DNA of 64,000 bases from Paucilactobacillus suebicus DSM 5007 = KCTC 3549 (GCF_001434475.1 NZ_AZGF01000009.1:1-64000); one strand, 5' to 3'. Positions 1 to 8,937 are shown, counted from the stretch's first letter. Numbers and translations are program-made. Notes: generated by a model not told the origin, from the letters alone.

Positions 1-530
1 ATCCAAGTACCGGCACGGATGGTGAAAGTGTGACTGGTGATGGCACCTTGAGTTACACGAAGGCTGCCAGTGCCAATCCAATCAGTGCTTCTGATTTGAG
101 TAAGGCCGATTCACCAGCTGCAATCAGTGTTGAACCAGATGATTACTATGAGACCACAACAACTGATGATCCAGACGTTGGAATTACCACGACCACCACA
201 AATGTTGAATCTAAGAAAGATAATCCAGTTTCATTAGAAAATGATAGTGGTCAAGGCAATGCAGTACCAAATTCTGATACGGATGGAACGGTAGAGTCAA
301 CTCAACAAGCTAGTGTTACTACAGGCATTAAAGTAGGTATGACGCCATCGGGAGTTACAACTCATGATAAGGCTAACGCTGGTAGTGATAGTAATTCTAC
401 GAAATCCGGTAAGTTACCACAAACATCAGATGCTAAAGAAACCACTGGTATATTAGGTATCTTGGGAGCTACACTTGGCCTTATCAGTCTTGCAGGTATT
501 CGTCGTCGCCGTGAAGAGGACGATAAATAA
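1..530 (+). CDS. LPXTG-type cell-wall-anchored surface protein, 3' end only
   Basis: The reading frame is open from base 3 at the window edge, so only the C-terminal part (about 175 residues) is present. It is rich in Ser, Thr, Asp and Gly with no recognisable domain, the usual composition of a wall-spanning stalk. The end shows a complete sortase signal: LPQTSD (a variant of LPXTG with Ser at the fifth position), a hydrophobic segment ending in SLAGI, and the basic tail RRRREEDDK. By family knowledge sortase A would cleave after the Thr and join the protein to peptidoglycan. The ligand-binding part lies upstream of the window, so the function (adhesin or enzyme) cannot be named. A terminator follows. 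Confidence 0.85.
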   Translation, partial: PSTGTDGESVTGDGTLSYTKAASANPISASDLSKADSPAAISVEPDDYYETTTTDDPDVGITTTTTNVESKKDNPVSLENDSGQGNAVPNSDTDGTVESTQQASVTTGIKVGMTPSGVTTHDKANAGSDSNSTKSGKLPQTSDAKETTGILGILGATLGLISLAGIRRRREEDDK

Positions 531-591
531 ATCGTTAAAATAATATAATTCTAAAGGAGGTTAATCCGTAATAATTCAAATTAAATAAGCT

Positions 592-626
592 AAAAAGGCG
601 AGAAACTTCATGTTTCTTGCCTTTTT
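592..626 (+). terminator. Terminator after the LPXTG protein
   Basis: AAAAAGGC-GAGAAAC pairs with GTTTCTTGCCTTTTT around a five-base loop, giving a stem followed by T residues about 60 bases after the stop codon. Confidence 0.75.
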
Positions 627-657
627 AGGTATCAACCATTTTATATTTATAGTAACC

Positions 658-692
658 AAAAAGCCTCAATCATGTGTGATTGAGGCTTTTTT
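658..692. terminator. Bidirectional terminator
   Basis: AAAAAGCCTCAATCA and its complement flank a short TGTG loop. The A/T flanks make it work in both directions, so it most plausibly ends the leftward zinc-ribbon gene and backs up the preceding terminator. Confidence 0.75.
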
Positions 693-716
693 AACTATTC
701 TTTTGTAAAAATAAAT

Positions 717-1157
717 CTAATAACGATTAAGACCATCCATAAATCCAGATCTGAATCCTGTCATTCCTAGATAGAAGAAGATGACGGCAACAACAATGAG
801 AATAATTCCTGCTGCTTTATGATTTCGTTGAATAGTAAATGCACCGAGAATAACGGATGCTACGGCAGTTATTGGGAAGAACAAAGAAACGACACAAGTA
901 ATCCATCCCCAAATCATAAATTGCGTTATTTTACCAGCGGCCGGCCGTTGAACCGGTTGGTTGCCATACTGTGAATATGATGGCTGACTACTATTGAATT
1001 GTTGATTGCCATTTTGTGACTGCATATTATTCTGGTTGGGATTGTTCTGTCCCTGTGAAGCGTCAGCTGATTGCTTCGCCCCACAATTTGGACAAAATTC
1101 CGAGTTTAATGGAATCTTTGCTCCGCATTTATAACAAAACTTTGTTTTCTCTTCCAT
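717..1157 (-). CDS. Zinc-ribbon membrane protein
   Basis: A protein of 146 residues. The N-terminus carries a double-knuckle zinc ribbon (CYKCG at about residue 8 and CPNCG about 16 residues later). A low-complexity Gln/Asn/Ser linker follows (about residues 30-75), then two hydrophobic segments typical of small DUF4190-like membrane proteins. The start is set at 1157: an upstream in-frame GTG overlaps the GGAGGAG ribosome binding site itself, whereas the ATG at 1157 sits about eight bases behind that site. Such proteins are common in lactobacilli but their substrate is unknown; the ribbon may act as a protein-interaction or sensing head. No operon partner is visible. Confidence 0.75.
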   Translation of the reverse strand: MEEKTKFCYKCGAKIPLNSEFCPNCGAKQSADASQGQNNPNQNNMQSQNGNQQFNSSQPSYSQYGNQPVQRPAAGKITQFMIWGWITCVVSLFFPITAVASVILGAFTIQRNHKAAGIILIVVAVIFFYLGMTGFRSGFMDGLNRY

Positions 1158-1376
1158 GATTAGTTGCTCCTCCACGTAATAACCAGCTTTGTACTCAGAA
1201 TCCCCAGAGACTAACAGCTTGTTATTTTCAATAAAATTATTTTAAACATAGTGGATGTTCTAAAACTTCAGTTCACTATGTTTTGTAGTTTGTCTGATAC
1301 TTAATGATACATCATTTGTAATTTATAGATACGACAACGAAGAAAAATTTATTGGCAAAGTTAATTAAAACATTCC

Positions 1377-1616
1377 TCAATCCAAATAGTCATCCAGCAG
1401 GTCCCTTAATTTACGAGCTTCCTCAATTGTCATGGAGACGCCTTTAGCCATTTTATGGTCACCATTTTTGTCATCGTACCATTTGCGTAAATCAATTCGA
1501 TCTTCGTCAATTTTTGCATAGTGAATATTGTTCAGTTCAATCGGGCTTTTCTCTGAATTACGGATGACGCCAATTTTTTCGATAATTTCATAATCTGTAC
1601 CTTCAACAAATGCCAT
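1377..1616 (-). CDS. YdbC/PC4-family single-stranded nucleic-acid-binding protein
   Basis: 79 residues, the size of the lactococcal YdbC family, whose members adopt the fold of eukaryotic coactivator PC4/p15 and bind single-stranded DNA as dimers. The features supporting this are the strand-rich N-terminus, the conserved stretch around IDLRKWYDD (residues 41-49), KMAKGVSMT just after it, and an amphipathic C-terminal helix (EEARKLRDLL). The start ATG follows AAGGGAG at normal spacing. It is monocistronic. A role in transcription or ssDNA handling is inferred from the family, not shown here. Confidence 0.75.
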   Translation of the reverse strand: MAFVEGTDYEIIEKIGVIRNSEKSPIELNNIHYAKIDEDRIDLRKWYDDKNGDHKMAKGVSMTIEEARKLRDLLDDYLD

Positions 1617-1805
1617 ATTATTTACTCCCTTTATGATCTATTTTGATACTTATTATAACGTAAATAGCATGATCAGTGATAATACGCACCTAAATTAGAA
1701 AATATTCCAATTTTGTATGTGTAAATAAACAATTTCCACAAATTATTAATAAATTCAAATTTATCTGATATGCTGAAATAAAAATAACTATGAAGAGGAA
1801 TCAAC

Positions 1806-2447
1806 ATGTCGACTTTCAATGATTTGCGGATTGCTTACTTAAATTCAAATAACAATCATAACGAACTTAGCCAAGCTGAACTAAATCACTATGAACAACT
1901 GATCTTTAAAAGTAGGGTTGAAAATGAACAAGACGCTCACGCTTTTTCACGATCGCAACTTCAAGAAATCTATTTAACTGGTGCCAAGGCAGGCTTATAT
2001 GCAGCGTATACGACTTATGCTTCAAGTACTAAAAAAGAACGCGAGCAATTAAATTACAATGTGATTATTTCTCTTGCAGATCGCTGGGCCACAATTACAA
2101 CAGGAGTTATGATCGATGCTCTTAGTAATGTTAAATCGAAAGAGTTCACTCAGATGAACGAGCAGATTGAAGTTATTATTGAAAATGCAGGGAACCTTAG
2201 AAAGTTGTTGATGATTGACCTGATGTGTGTCTATTTTTCCGGCTGGCAAGTTGGGTTTGACGTCTCCTTAGAAATGTTAAAGGCGGCCGATTTGAATGAG
2301 GTCGATGAAGCTATCCAAATGACTAAAAAGGTTAAACAAAGAGCTGAAATTGAAGCATTTTCTCAGTTTAAATACACATTAGACCACGATGATGCTATGT
2401 TAATTGTGTATCGAGATATTAATGCTGGTTTACAATCAAAAAAATAG
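1806..2447 (+). CDS. Hypothetical protein, helical
   Basis: 213 residues with a good ribosome binding site (GAGGAAT before the ATG). I recognise no family. The sequence is predominantly helical and polar, without signal peptide or convincing membrane segment, so it is probably cytoplasmic. A glycine/alanine-rich helix (LTGAKAGLYAAY, about residues 58-69) and a central hydrophobic stretch (LLMIDLMCVYFSGWQVGF) are the most structured parts. It is transcribed alone and meets the leftward phosphatase gene tail to tail at a shared terminator. Similar unnamed proteins occur elsewhere in this window, but I see no convincing sequence match to them. Confidence 0.6.
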   Translation: MSTFNDLRIAYLNSNNNHNELSQAELNHYEQLIFKSRVENEQDAHAFSRSQLQEIYLTGAKAGLYAAYTTYASSTKKEREQLNYNVIISLADRWATITTGVMIDALSNVKSKEFTQMNEQIEVIIENAGNLRKLLMIDLMCVYFSGWQVGFDVSLEMLKAADLNEVDEAIQMTKKVKQRAEIEAFSQFKYTLDHDDAMLIVYRDINAGLQSKK

Positions 2448-2472
2448 AATCCCGAACGGATTCTATTTTTTT
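2438..2472. terminator. Bidirectional terminator between convergent genes
   Basis: AAAAAATAGAATCC and GGATTCTATTTTTT flank a CGAAC loop, so the hairpin has runs of A before and T after it and can serve both convergent genes. Confidence 0.8.
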
Positions 2473-3127
2473 AATCTAATTTGTCATAGTACAAAATTTC
2501 TGGTTTTTTATCATCGGACAAGATAAGCTTGCTAATACTGCCATTTCTAGTTGGAATGCCTGTATCTAACTGTGGTGCATACCGTGAGATGATTGAGCGA
2601 ATAGTGTTGCCATGCGAGACGACTACAATATTATCGCCATCGTTAGAATTTTCGATTAGCTTGTCAAAGCCACGGTCAAGCCTGGTCCAAAACATTTGGT
2701 TATCTTCGGCGTCACCATACAAATCAGCTTTATGAATTAAGTCGCGGGCCTTTTCCAAACCGAAATGACTCATTATGCCTGATTCAGTGGTTGTTTGTAC
2801 TTGTTCACCGACAAATTGCCACATCTGACTGAGATCATTTCCTTCAAAGTATCCGTGACACTGTTCACGAAGTTCGGGAAACTGGTATGAAATCAAATGA
2901 ATGTTGTCAGGATTTTGTTTTAATAATAATCGTAGGGTCTCAATAGCACGTCCAGAATCGCTGCTAAAGCCAGCCGAAAATTTGACGTCAGCAAGCCGTT
3001 TGCCGGCACTAATTGCATCGTTAATTCCTTTGTCTGTTAGGGGTGAATCAATCCATCCTTGGACTTTATTGTAACGGTTTAACATCGTTTGACCATGACG
3101 CACAAAATATGCAGTAATCGTTTTCAT
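2471..3127 (-). CDS. Histidine phosphatase family protein (phosphoglycerate-mutase-like)
   Basis: 218 residues. The catalytic signature RHGQT lies at residues 10-14, with the phospho-accepting His in it; a second core His is in VVVSHGNT (about residue 172), and the conserved ELREQCHGYFEG segment resembles the acid/base region of cofactor-dependent mutase-like phosphatases. These enzymes remove phosphate from small metabolites through a phosphohistidine. Lactobacilli carry many paralogues of unknown substrate, so I do not assign phosphoglycerate mutase itself. The protein is cytoplasmic and its gene monocistronic. Confidence 0.85.
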   Translation of the reverse strand: MKTITAYFVRHGQTMLNRYNKVQGWIDSPLTDKGINDAISAGKRLADVKFSAGFSSDSGRAIETLRLLLKQNPDNIHLISYQFPELREQCHGYFEGNDLSQMWQFVGEQVQTTTESGIMSHFGLEKARDLIHKADLYGDAEDNQMFWTRLDRGFDKLIENSNDGDNIVVVSHGNTIRSIISRYAPQLDTGIPTRNGSISKLILSDDKKPEILYYDKLD

Positions 3128-3267
3128 TGCTATCCCTCCATTTTTTTTCTGTCTTCATTGTATCATTTTAGCTGGTATTATATCTTGCAACAGCTTTTTT
3201 AGTTTACTTTGAATAAAATAAATACGGATCCATGAAAAGTGGCCGACTGGTAAGAATTTTTTGTAAT

Positions 3268-3296
3268 AAAAAAAGACCAAATTTTAACCTTTGATC
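3268..3296 (-). terminator. Terminator, leftward
   Basis: Read on the minus strand, GATCAAA and TTTGGTC form a seven-pair stem followed by a run of T residues, just downstream of the gene ending at 3324. Confidence 0.6.
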
Positions 3297-3323
3297 TACA
3301 AATTTAATATTTTTTATATCAAT

Positions 3324-3713
3324 CTAAACACTATAACTGGTAAATCTGACAGGGGCCCCCAGGTTATGCCAATCAGGATGTAGGCGTTGCAGTTCAGCGA
3401 TTTGATTAGTTGCCTCTTCTGAAATGTGGAATGTTTGGCTGATGTCTTCATGATTTGCACCAGCGACAATTAGGCGAGCAGATTGGTCCGTTGTTAGTGG
3501 CTGATTCCAGCCATTAACGCTCCATAACTCCTGTCCAATAATGTTCCAAATGATAATATTGACCTTTGAAAACATTATATAGCTGTTATTGCTGGCATTT
3601 TGGGCAAATTCGTTAGTATTATCACCGTATTCGTTAGCAATTTGTTCACTTCGATTTAAAAACTGTGTAACCTGATTAATATCCGTGAGATCAATGTTAA
3701 TATCTGGCTTCAT
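3324..3713 (-). CDS. Hypothetical protein sharing a motif with the protein at 24820
   Basis: 129 residues when started at the ATG at 3713, which lies six bases behind AGAGGTG; an upstream in-frame GTG would overlap that site. The family is unknown. The middle of the protein (about residues 75-100) contains LTTDQSARLIVAGANHEDI, which matches LTDDEYAALIVASANQEDV in the otherwise different small protein at 24820-25110, suggesting a shared helical module. No signal peptide; the central hydrophobic stretch IIIWNIIG is too short for a membrane span. Confidence 0.6.
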   Translation of the reverse strand: MKPDINIDLTDINQVTQFLNRSEQIANEYGDNTNEFAQNASNNSYIMFSKVNIIIWNIIGQELWSVNGWNQPLTTDQSARLIVAGANHEDISQTFHISEEATNQIAELQRLHPDWHNLGAPVRFTSYSV

Positions 3714-3950
3714 TATTATCACCTCTTGAATGGGATTATATCAGCTAATCAGTAATTGAAGCGGCTTTTTATTCTGTGTTACAACAAACTTAATGGATTG
3801 TATGGAATTATTATGTAAGTATTAACCTTTTATCTGAAATTGATCCAAAAACTATGAGTTGTGACTTTTTCTAGATACGATCACGAATTTTACTTTTGGT
3901 ATTGATACGGTTCAAACTGTCAAAATATGTTCGCTAATTACATTTGTTAT

Positions 3951-4157
3951 CTAATGTGCTTTTGGATCAGAGTCTTGGTCATCCACAAGCCCCTTAAGTA
4001 CAATTAAATCATTTTGATCATGGACTGATATAAGGGGCTCAACGCCCAAATCAGTGACTGTATACTCGCGTTGCTTTGATTTAACGTAAACATCAATCGC
4101 TAGTTCACTTTCACCATCAAAGTGTTCTAAAAGACTAATTAGGTTCCTAACTTCCAT
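3951..4157 (-). CDS. Small hypothetical protein
   Basis: 68 residues from the ATG at 4157, chosen because AAAGGAGA stands seven bases before it; the longer reading frame begins upstream of that site. The protein is acidic, with no cysteine, signal or membrane segment. It resembles many short lineage-specific lactobacillar proteins; I recognise no domain. It is flanked by long AT-rich intergenic DNA on its upstream side and is not in an operon. Confidence 0.55.
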   Translation of the reverse strand: MEVRNLISLLEHFDGESELAIDVYVKSKQREYTVTDLGVEPLISVHDQNDLIVLKGLVDDQDSDPKAH

Positions 4158-4607
4158 CCTATCGTCTCCTTTGTTGCTAAAATATTGCTTTAGGGTTATA
4201 TACATCTATATGTATTAACATATAATACGTTTTCACTTCAAGTATACACTGATTAAACAATATTAAATGCTATTTTTTTAAATTGTCGTTGAATCTTTTG
4301 ACTTAATTTGTTCAATTCACATCCAACTGTTATTAGTTAGAGTACTTTTTAGAGAAAACAAAATACGTGGTCACATTTAATATTTTTAGCTAATTGATTA
4401 ATCTAGAAAGTAAGCTTTAATACGATACTTTTTGTAACGAAAATATGACTATTTAAAGTAAATACAGATGATTACTCTAAAATAATTCACATTTTAGACC
4501 TAACATGTAATATGGAATTGTATTGATCTTTACGTTTGGATGCGGTTATACTGCAATAAACGGTATTATGAATTATATTTTACTAGAAACTGTGAGGATT
4601 GTTCCAC
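4158..4607. other. 450-base intergenic region before ltaS
   Basis: Very AT-rich. It holds divergent promoters for the small gene at 3951 and for ltaS. Apart from the ltaS promoter noted separately I see no hairpin, repeat or short coding frame with a ribosome binding site. Confidence 0.5.
4523..4552 (+). promoter_or_regulatory. Probable ltaS promoter
   Basis: TTGATC and TATACT separated by 18 bases, about 55 bases upstream of the ltaS start. Confidence 0.5.
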
Positions 4608-6746
4608 ATGCATAAATTAAATGCGATGAAGAACACGAGAATGGGCTTTTTTACAATTCTGGTGGTCTTATTTTGGTTAAAAACGATGCTTGCCTACTTT
4701 GTGGATTTTAATTTAGGGGTGGAGGGAATATTTCAATATTTCATCCTTTTAATAAATCCGTTGGCGACAACAATTTTTTTATTTGGGATTGCTTTTTATT
4801 TTAAACGATCACGATTCTTTTACCCAATTTTGATGGGTCTCTATATTGCAAATACGGTTTTATTGTATTTAAACATTGTTTATTATCGTGAATTTACGGA
4901 TTTTATGACCATCACTGCAATGACTGGCTACTCGAAAGTTAATCAAGGTTTGAGTGCCAGTTCGTGGTCATTGACTAATTTTCATGATGTATTTTATTGG
5001 ATTGACATCGTCATTATCCTGTTACTGATGCTGTTTAGGAAAATTAAGTTTGATCCAAGGGGGATGAATCATCGTCCGGCCTTTGCACTTAGTTCACTGG
5101 CGATTGTGCTGTTTGGTGTTAATCTGTCCCTGGCAGAAATGGATCGGCCACAATTGTTGACACGGACATTTGATCGTACCTATGTTGTTAAGTATCTTGG
5201 TATTGATGCGTTCACTGCATACGATGCAGTGACCACAGAACAGACGAGCCATGTCCGAAAGTCCGCGACAAAGTCGGAATTAAAAGCCGTCAAGAAATTT
5301 ACGGATGCGCATTACGCTAAACCAAATAAGAGTATGTATGGCATTGCCAAAGGGCGTAACGTCTTTATCATTCACTTGGAGAGTTTCCAGCAGTTTTTGA
5401 TTGATAAAAAGATTAACGGTAAGGAAGTTACACCGTTCTTAAATTCAATTTATCACGGCAGTAATACCTACTCATTTGATAATTTCTTTAATCAAGTTGG
5501 GCAGGGTAAGACTAGCGATGCCGAAAACATGCTTGAGACTAGTACTTATGGACTAGCACAGGGATCGTTATTTACTTCAATTGGTAGTGATAATACGTTC
5601 CAAGCAGCGCCGGCAATTTTAAAGCAACGAGCAGGCTATACAAGTGCAGTATTCCACGGGAACGTTGCTAGTTTCTGGAATCGAAATAATGTATACAAAA
5701 ACATGGGATACCAGTACTTCTTTGATGCCAGTTATTATGATACTTCTGGTGATAAATCAACTGGATATGGATTGAAGGACAAACTGTTGTTCAAGGATTC
5801 AGTTAAGTATTTGGAACAGTTGCAGCAGCCGTTTTATGCTAAATATATTACTGTTACTAACCATCTGCCGTATACGCTTGATTCAGAAGATCAGGATCCT
5901 AACTTTAAGACGGTTGATACTGGAGATAGTACCGTTGATAATTACTTTGTAACTGCACACTATCTTGATCAATCATTAAAAGAGTTCTTTACGTATCTTA
6001 AGAAGGCTGGATTATATAAAAACTCAATCTTCGTCATTTATGGTGACCATTATGGGATTTCTGATTCTGAGAATCCTAAATTGGCACCGGTATTGGGTAA
6101 AAGTGCAAGTAGCTGGGATAGTTTTGATAATGCTCAATTACAACGTGTACCATTAATGTTCTTAATTCCTGATTCTGGAGGCCATGGGCGAATCATTCAT
6201 ACCTATGGCGGTGAAATTGATGTGCTACCAACCTTGATGCATTTATTAGGGGTCAGCTCGAAACGATATATTCAGTTTGGTACCGACTTATTCTCAAGCC
6301 AACATGATACAACGGTTGCGTTCAGAAATAAGGACTTTGTCACACCAAAATATACCAGCATTTCTGGAGTCATTTATAACAACAGTAATGGTAAAAAAGC
6401 TAAGTTAACCAAGGCCCAAAAGAAGAGTCTGGAGAAGGATCAAGATAAGGTTGATAAGGAATTAGATTTGTCCGATTCATTGAATGAAAAGAACTTATTA
6501 CGCTTCTACCATCCTAAGGGCTTCAAGAAAGTTAAAGCCTCTGATTACAACTATTCAGATGGTCTGGATAAAGAAATCAAGATTGAGGATCAATTAAAGG
6601 GTAAATCAACTAGTTTGTATTCCAAAAACGGTGACAAGAGTACAGTTGATGAGTATGTTACTGACGCTCCTGAAGTTAGTCATGCAAAGACTGATTCTAA
6701 CCGAATCAAGATTACGAATGAGGATGGCAACTCAGCAAGCAATTAA
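4608..6746 (+). CDS. ltaS: Lipoteichoic acid synthase (LtaS-type phosphoglycerol transferase)
   Basis: 712 residues. The N-terminal third has five membrane segments; the rest is an extracellular sulfatase-fold domain that polymerises glycerol phosphate from phosphatidylglycerol into lipoteichoic acid. The catalytic threonine is visible in GKTSDAE (Thr302), the metal-site Glu in HLESFQQF, and the C-terminal metal site in IYGDHYG. A Lys/Asp-rich tail of about 110 residues extends beyond the catalytic domain, as is common in lactobacillar LtaS. The start at 4608 is preferred over an in-frame TTG because the TGAGG site lies ten bases before the ATG. The gene is monocistronic. Its product is the polymer that the dlt operon near 55 kb decorates with D-alanine. 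Confidence 0.93.
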   Translation: MHKLNAMKNTRMGFFTILVVLFWLKTMLAYFVDFNLGVEGIFQYFILLINPLATTIFLFGIAFYFKRSRFFYPILMGLYIANTVLLYLNIVYYREFTDFMTITAMTGYSKVNQGLSASSWSLTNFHDVFYWIDIVIILLLMLFRKIKFDPRGMNHRPAFALSSLAIVLFGVNLSLAEMDRPQLLTRTFDRTYVVKYLGIDAFTAYDAVTTEQTSHVRKSATKSELKAVKKFTDAHYAKPNKSMYGIAKGRNVFIIHLESFQQFLIDKKINGKEVTPFLNSIYHGSNTYSFDNFFNQVGQGKTSDAENMLETSTYGLAQGSLFTSIGSDNTFQAAPAILKQRAGYTSAVFHGNVASFWNRNNVYKNMGYQYFFDASYYDTSGDKSTGYGLKDKLLFKDSVKYLEQLQQPFYAKYITVTNHLPYTLDSEDQDPNFKTVDTGDSTVDNYFVTAHYLDQSLKEFFTYLKKAGLYKNSIFVIYGDHYGISDSENPKLAPVLGKSASSWDSFDNAQLQRVPLMFLIPDSGGHGRIIHTYGGEIDVLPTLMHLLGVSSKRYIQFGTDLFSSQHDTTVAFRNKDFVTPKYTSISGVIYNNSNGKKAKLTKAQKKSLEKDQDKVDKELDLSDSLNEKNLLRFYHPKGFKKVKASDYNYSDGLDKEIKIEDQLKGKSTSLYSKNGDKSTVDEYVTDAPEVSHAKTDSNRIKITNEDGNSASN

Positions 6747-6810
6747 AAATAGTTAATTTATGGTCCTCAAGGCGTTGTTAGAAGATACAATGCAAAGTTA
6801 TAATTAAGAC

Positions 6811-6896
6811 TGTATTCAACTACTCCTGAGTACAGAAATATCCATATTTTTTGTAGTGTGTGAGTCCCTCGTTACTGCTGACGAGGGACTCTTTTA
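6811..6896 (+). ncRNA. Candidate small RNA C (about 86 nt)
   Basis: A promoter TTGTTA-N18-TATAAT (6775-6804) points into the gene-free DNA after ltaS. The predicted first base is at 6811, where the sequence reads TGTATTCAA, the same as candidate A. CTGTA (6810-6814) can pair with TACAG (6831-6835), enclosing ACTACTCCTGAG, a C-rich stretch able to pair with Shine-Dalgarno sequences. The RNA would end at a strong terminator (6862-6896). There is no coding frame. An extended ltaS 3' UTR is the alternative. Confidence 0.5.
6862..6896 (+). terminator. Terminator of small RNA C / ltaS
   Basis: GAGTCCCTCGT and ACGAGGGACTC form an 11-pair stem followed by TTTTATT. Confidence 0.8.
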
Positions 6897-6978
6897 TTAT
6901 AGATTGTCAAAGCTTTTAGATTTGGTGGTAAATATTGAAGTTTTAGTTGAGATCGATGTAAAATTTTAAAATAAATAA

Positions 6979-7012
6979 AGGAAGTTTCGTTAAATATTCG
7001 AAACTTCTTTTT
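6979..7012 (+). terminator. Second hairpin terminator before the thioesterase gene
   Basis: AAGGAAGTTTCG pairs with CGAAACTTCTTTTT around TTAAATATT. Because it lies 35 bases before the next start codon it could also be a leader structure of that gene. Confidence 0.6.
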
Positions 7013-7046
7013 ATGATAAGAACTATTATATAAACGGGGTGGACTA

Positions 7047-7562
7047 ATGGACAATAATAATGTAATAACGTGTGGGCAAACGTTAACAGTTGTGGCTCAC
7101 AGAATCATGCCTGAAGACTTGAATGAGCATGGAACCTTATTTGGTGGAGGAACATTAAGCTTGGTTGACCGCGAAGCATCATTAGCAGCATTACGAGTGT
7201 CTAAAGCGCCAATTGTCACTGCTAAAATTGATCATATCAACTTCATTAGGCCGATGGATCTGAGCGTCTCGTTGAATTTAGAATCCTATGTTTCCGGATT
7301 CGGGCACCGTTCAATTGAAGTATTCACAAAAATCATTGGTGAAGATTTAAGGACAGGTAAAAGATTTTTGGCGTTCACATGTTTTGTGACATTTGTGGTG
7401 GAGAATCCCACTGGGAAAATAGGATTTGATCATCTGATACCTGAAAATGACGAACAAAATTCAATTTGTGATGGCTATCAAAAACGCGTTATTAGACGAA
7501 AACAAGATCGTCAGGATTTAAATAATTTATCAAACCATATCAATATAAATCGTGCGTATTAA
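7047..7562 (+). CDS. Acyl-CoA thioesterase, hotdog fold
   Basis: 171 residues, single hotdog domain of the YciA/BFIT type. The conserved start PEDLNEHGTLFGGG (residues 22-35) has the Asn and the Gly-rich helix that form the active site, and the acidic residue at VDRE and the FIRPM segment also fit. These hexameric enzymes hydrolyse acyl-CoA thioesters to control CoA and acyl pools. The start ATG follows GGGGTGG. About 40 basic residues after the domain are an extra tail. Monocistronic; substrate chain length cannot be read from sequence. Confidence 0.85.
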   Translation: MDNNNVITCGQTLTVVAHRIMPEDLNEHGTLFGGGTLSLVDREASLAALRVSKAPIVTAKIDHINFIRPMDLSVSLNLESYVSGFGHRSIEVFTKIIGEDLRTGKRFLAFTCFVTFVVENPTGKIGFDHLIPENDEQNSICDGYQKRVIRRKQDRQDLNNLSNHININRAY

Positions 7563-7810
7563 GTGTTTGAATATAGGCTGCAGATTGAGATACAGCCAAT
7601 TCTTTTGTCGTTAAAATAACACAGCACTTATTGTGATATTTGTTTTGTAACTATTTATAATACAATTATGTTACAGAGTAATCGCTTGATCAGAGTTATA
7701 GACATAGTAGGGGTAAAATATAATTATTAATACTGAAATACGTAATAATGTATAAATGCTATTATAAATAAACATCAAATTAGTGATATTTAAATTGTGA
7801 GGTAACCATT

Positions 7811-8473
7811 GTGTATAAATTCTTTGTGCAACAATTAGTGGACAAGTTTCAGCATTCACTGGTTGGTTATGAACTACTAATGCGTAGGCGTGATGGTGAT
7901 CAGTGGGTATTACCCGTGGATTTTGCAACTATACCAGTAGAGGATGTTGTTAATGCACTTCTAGAAGCGTCTGAGCTTCTTAAAGGTAAAGTACCCATCA
8001 TTGCCTTAAATCTAAATCGTGACCAACTACTTAATATTGATTTACTGAATGCAATTGTCGATTGTAAGGATAAAATTGTACCGCTGAAGTTAGTGATTGA
8101 GATTACTGAGGAAGAGAGCTCTCAAAAAATAGATGACGAATTAATATTGGACAGGGTGAAATTCTTTTGGAATAACGACATTCAAATCGCATTGGATGAT
8201 GTTAGTAACGGAGAAAATCATTTTGATGGAATTGTTAATTTGATTCCATTTGCTTCCGAGATAAAATTTGCGTTACAAAATGATCACTTAGATTTTAGTG
8301 CGCCGGAAGTCCAAAGATTGATTAGTAATTGGCAAGATATTGCCAATCAACACCATATCAGATTTGTGTTAGAAGGAATCGAAACGTCTACAGATGATGT
8401 GACCGCTGACAGATTAGGGATTGCTTATCGTCAGGGATATTACTATGGTAAGCCTTATTTGGTGGATTCATAG
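7811..8473 (+). CDS. EAL-domain protein, putative cyclic-di-GMP phosphodiesterase
   Basis: 220 residues forming one EAL domain and nothing else. The signature is altered to ELL (in YELLMRRR), but the residues that bind metal and substrate can all be matched: Asn in LNLNRD, Glu in EITEEE, the Asp pair in LDDVSNG, Lys in EIKFAL, Glu in LEGIET and Gln in RQGYYYGKP. I therefore expect either an active phosphodiesterase or a c-di-GMP receptor. The start is GTG with GAGGT upstream. It is separated by 33 kb from the GGDEF and second EAL genes near 40-41.7 kb. No partner gene or membrane segment. Confidence 0.8.
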   Translation: MYKFFVQQLVDKFQHSLVGYELLMRRRDGDQWVLPVDFATIPVEDVVNALLEASELLKGKVPIIALNLNRDQLLNIDLLNAIVDCKDKIVPLKLVIEITEEESSQKIDDELILDRVKFFWNNDIQIALDDVSNGENHFDGIVNLIPFASEIKFALQNDHLDFSAPEVQRLISNWQDIANQHHIRFVLEGIETSTDDVTADRLGIAYRQGYYYGKPYLVDS

Positions 8474-8590
8474 ATTGCGACCGCATATTTTTTCTAGTAT
8501 CAGATAAAATTGAGAGTATACTGGGTTTATAAATATTTGCGAGATGGTAACTAGATTTTTAATGATCTAATTTTAGGATGGTTGATGTTA

Positions 8591-8848
8591 ATGAACAATA
8601 ATTCATTTAGTAAGCATGCCAATCAGTCAGTGAACTTTGAATTCACGACTCGTTTAAAACCACAAGTAAGATATATAAGAACGCGTCGATTGAACAAACG
8701 AAGATCAGGCGTTTCGTATGATGAATACAGTCATCGTTGGAAGGCAAAATTAAGGTTTCAAGGTTACTTAGTATATAATCAGAGTTTCTATACGCGTGCA
8801 GATGCAGAACGTGCGCGACGAGAGATGATTGCTAAATTTTTTAGTTAA
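8591..8848 (+). CDS. Small AP2-like DNA-binding protein
   Basis: 85 residues. The C-terminal half has the pattern of an AP2 domain as found in phage and homing-endonuclease proteins: SGVSYDEYSHRWKAKL (strands 1-2, about residues 40-55), a third strand ending in NQSFYT, and the helix RADAERARREM. The N-terminal part is basic (RTRRLNKRR). This predicts sequence-specific DNA binding. No nuclease (HNH) domain is attached, which is unusual, since bacterial AP2 domains normally accompany one. The start at 8591 is chosen because AGGATGG lies nine bases before it; an ATG at 8585 is too close. A terminator follows. Confidence 0.6.
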   Translation: MNNNSFSKHANQSVNFEFTTRLKPQVRYIRTRRLNKRRSGVSYDEYSHRWKAKLRFQGYLVYNQSFYTRADAERARREMIAKFFS

Positions 8849-8882
8849 TTAGGATAAATCGGAACGTTCAGCAAACGGTTAA

Positions 8883-8937
8883 AGCCCACAAAACCAAAAT
8901 CCAAATTTGAGGATTTCAGTTTTGTGGGCTTTATGTT
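8883..8937 (+). terminator. Terminator after the AP2-like gene
   Basis: AGCCCACAAAACC-AAAATCC and its complement form a long stem ending in TTTATGTT. It is the only hairpin between the two convergent genes here. Confidence 0.7.

Noticed and set aside
551-590. CTAAAGGAGG after the LPXTG gene as the start of a small gene
   Set aside because: No start codon follows at a usable distance before the terminator at 592.
6872-7054. Leftward 60-codon frame after ltaS
   Set aside because: It spans two terminator hairpins and overlaps the thioesterase start region; no ribosome binding site.
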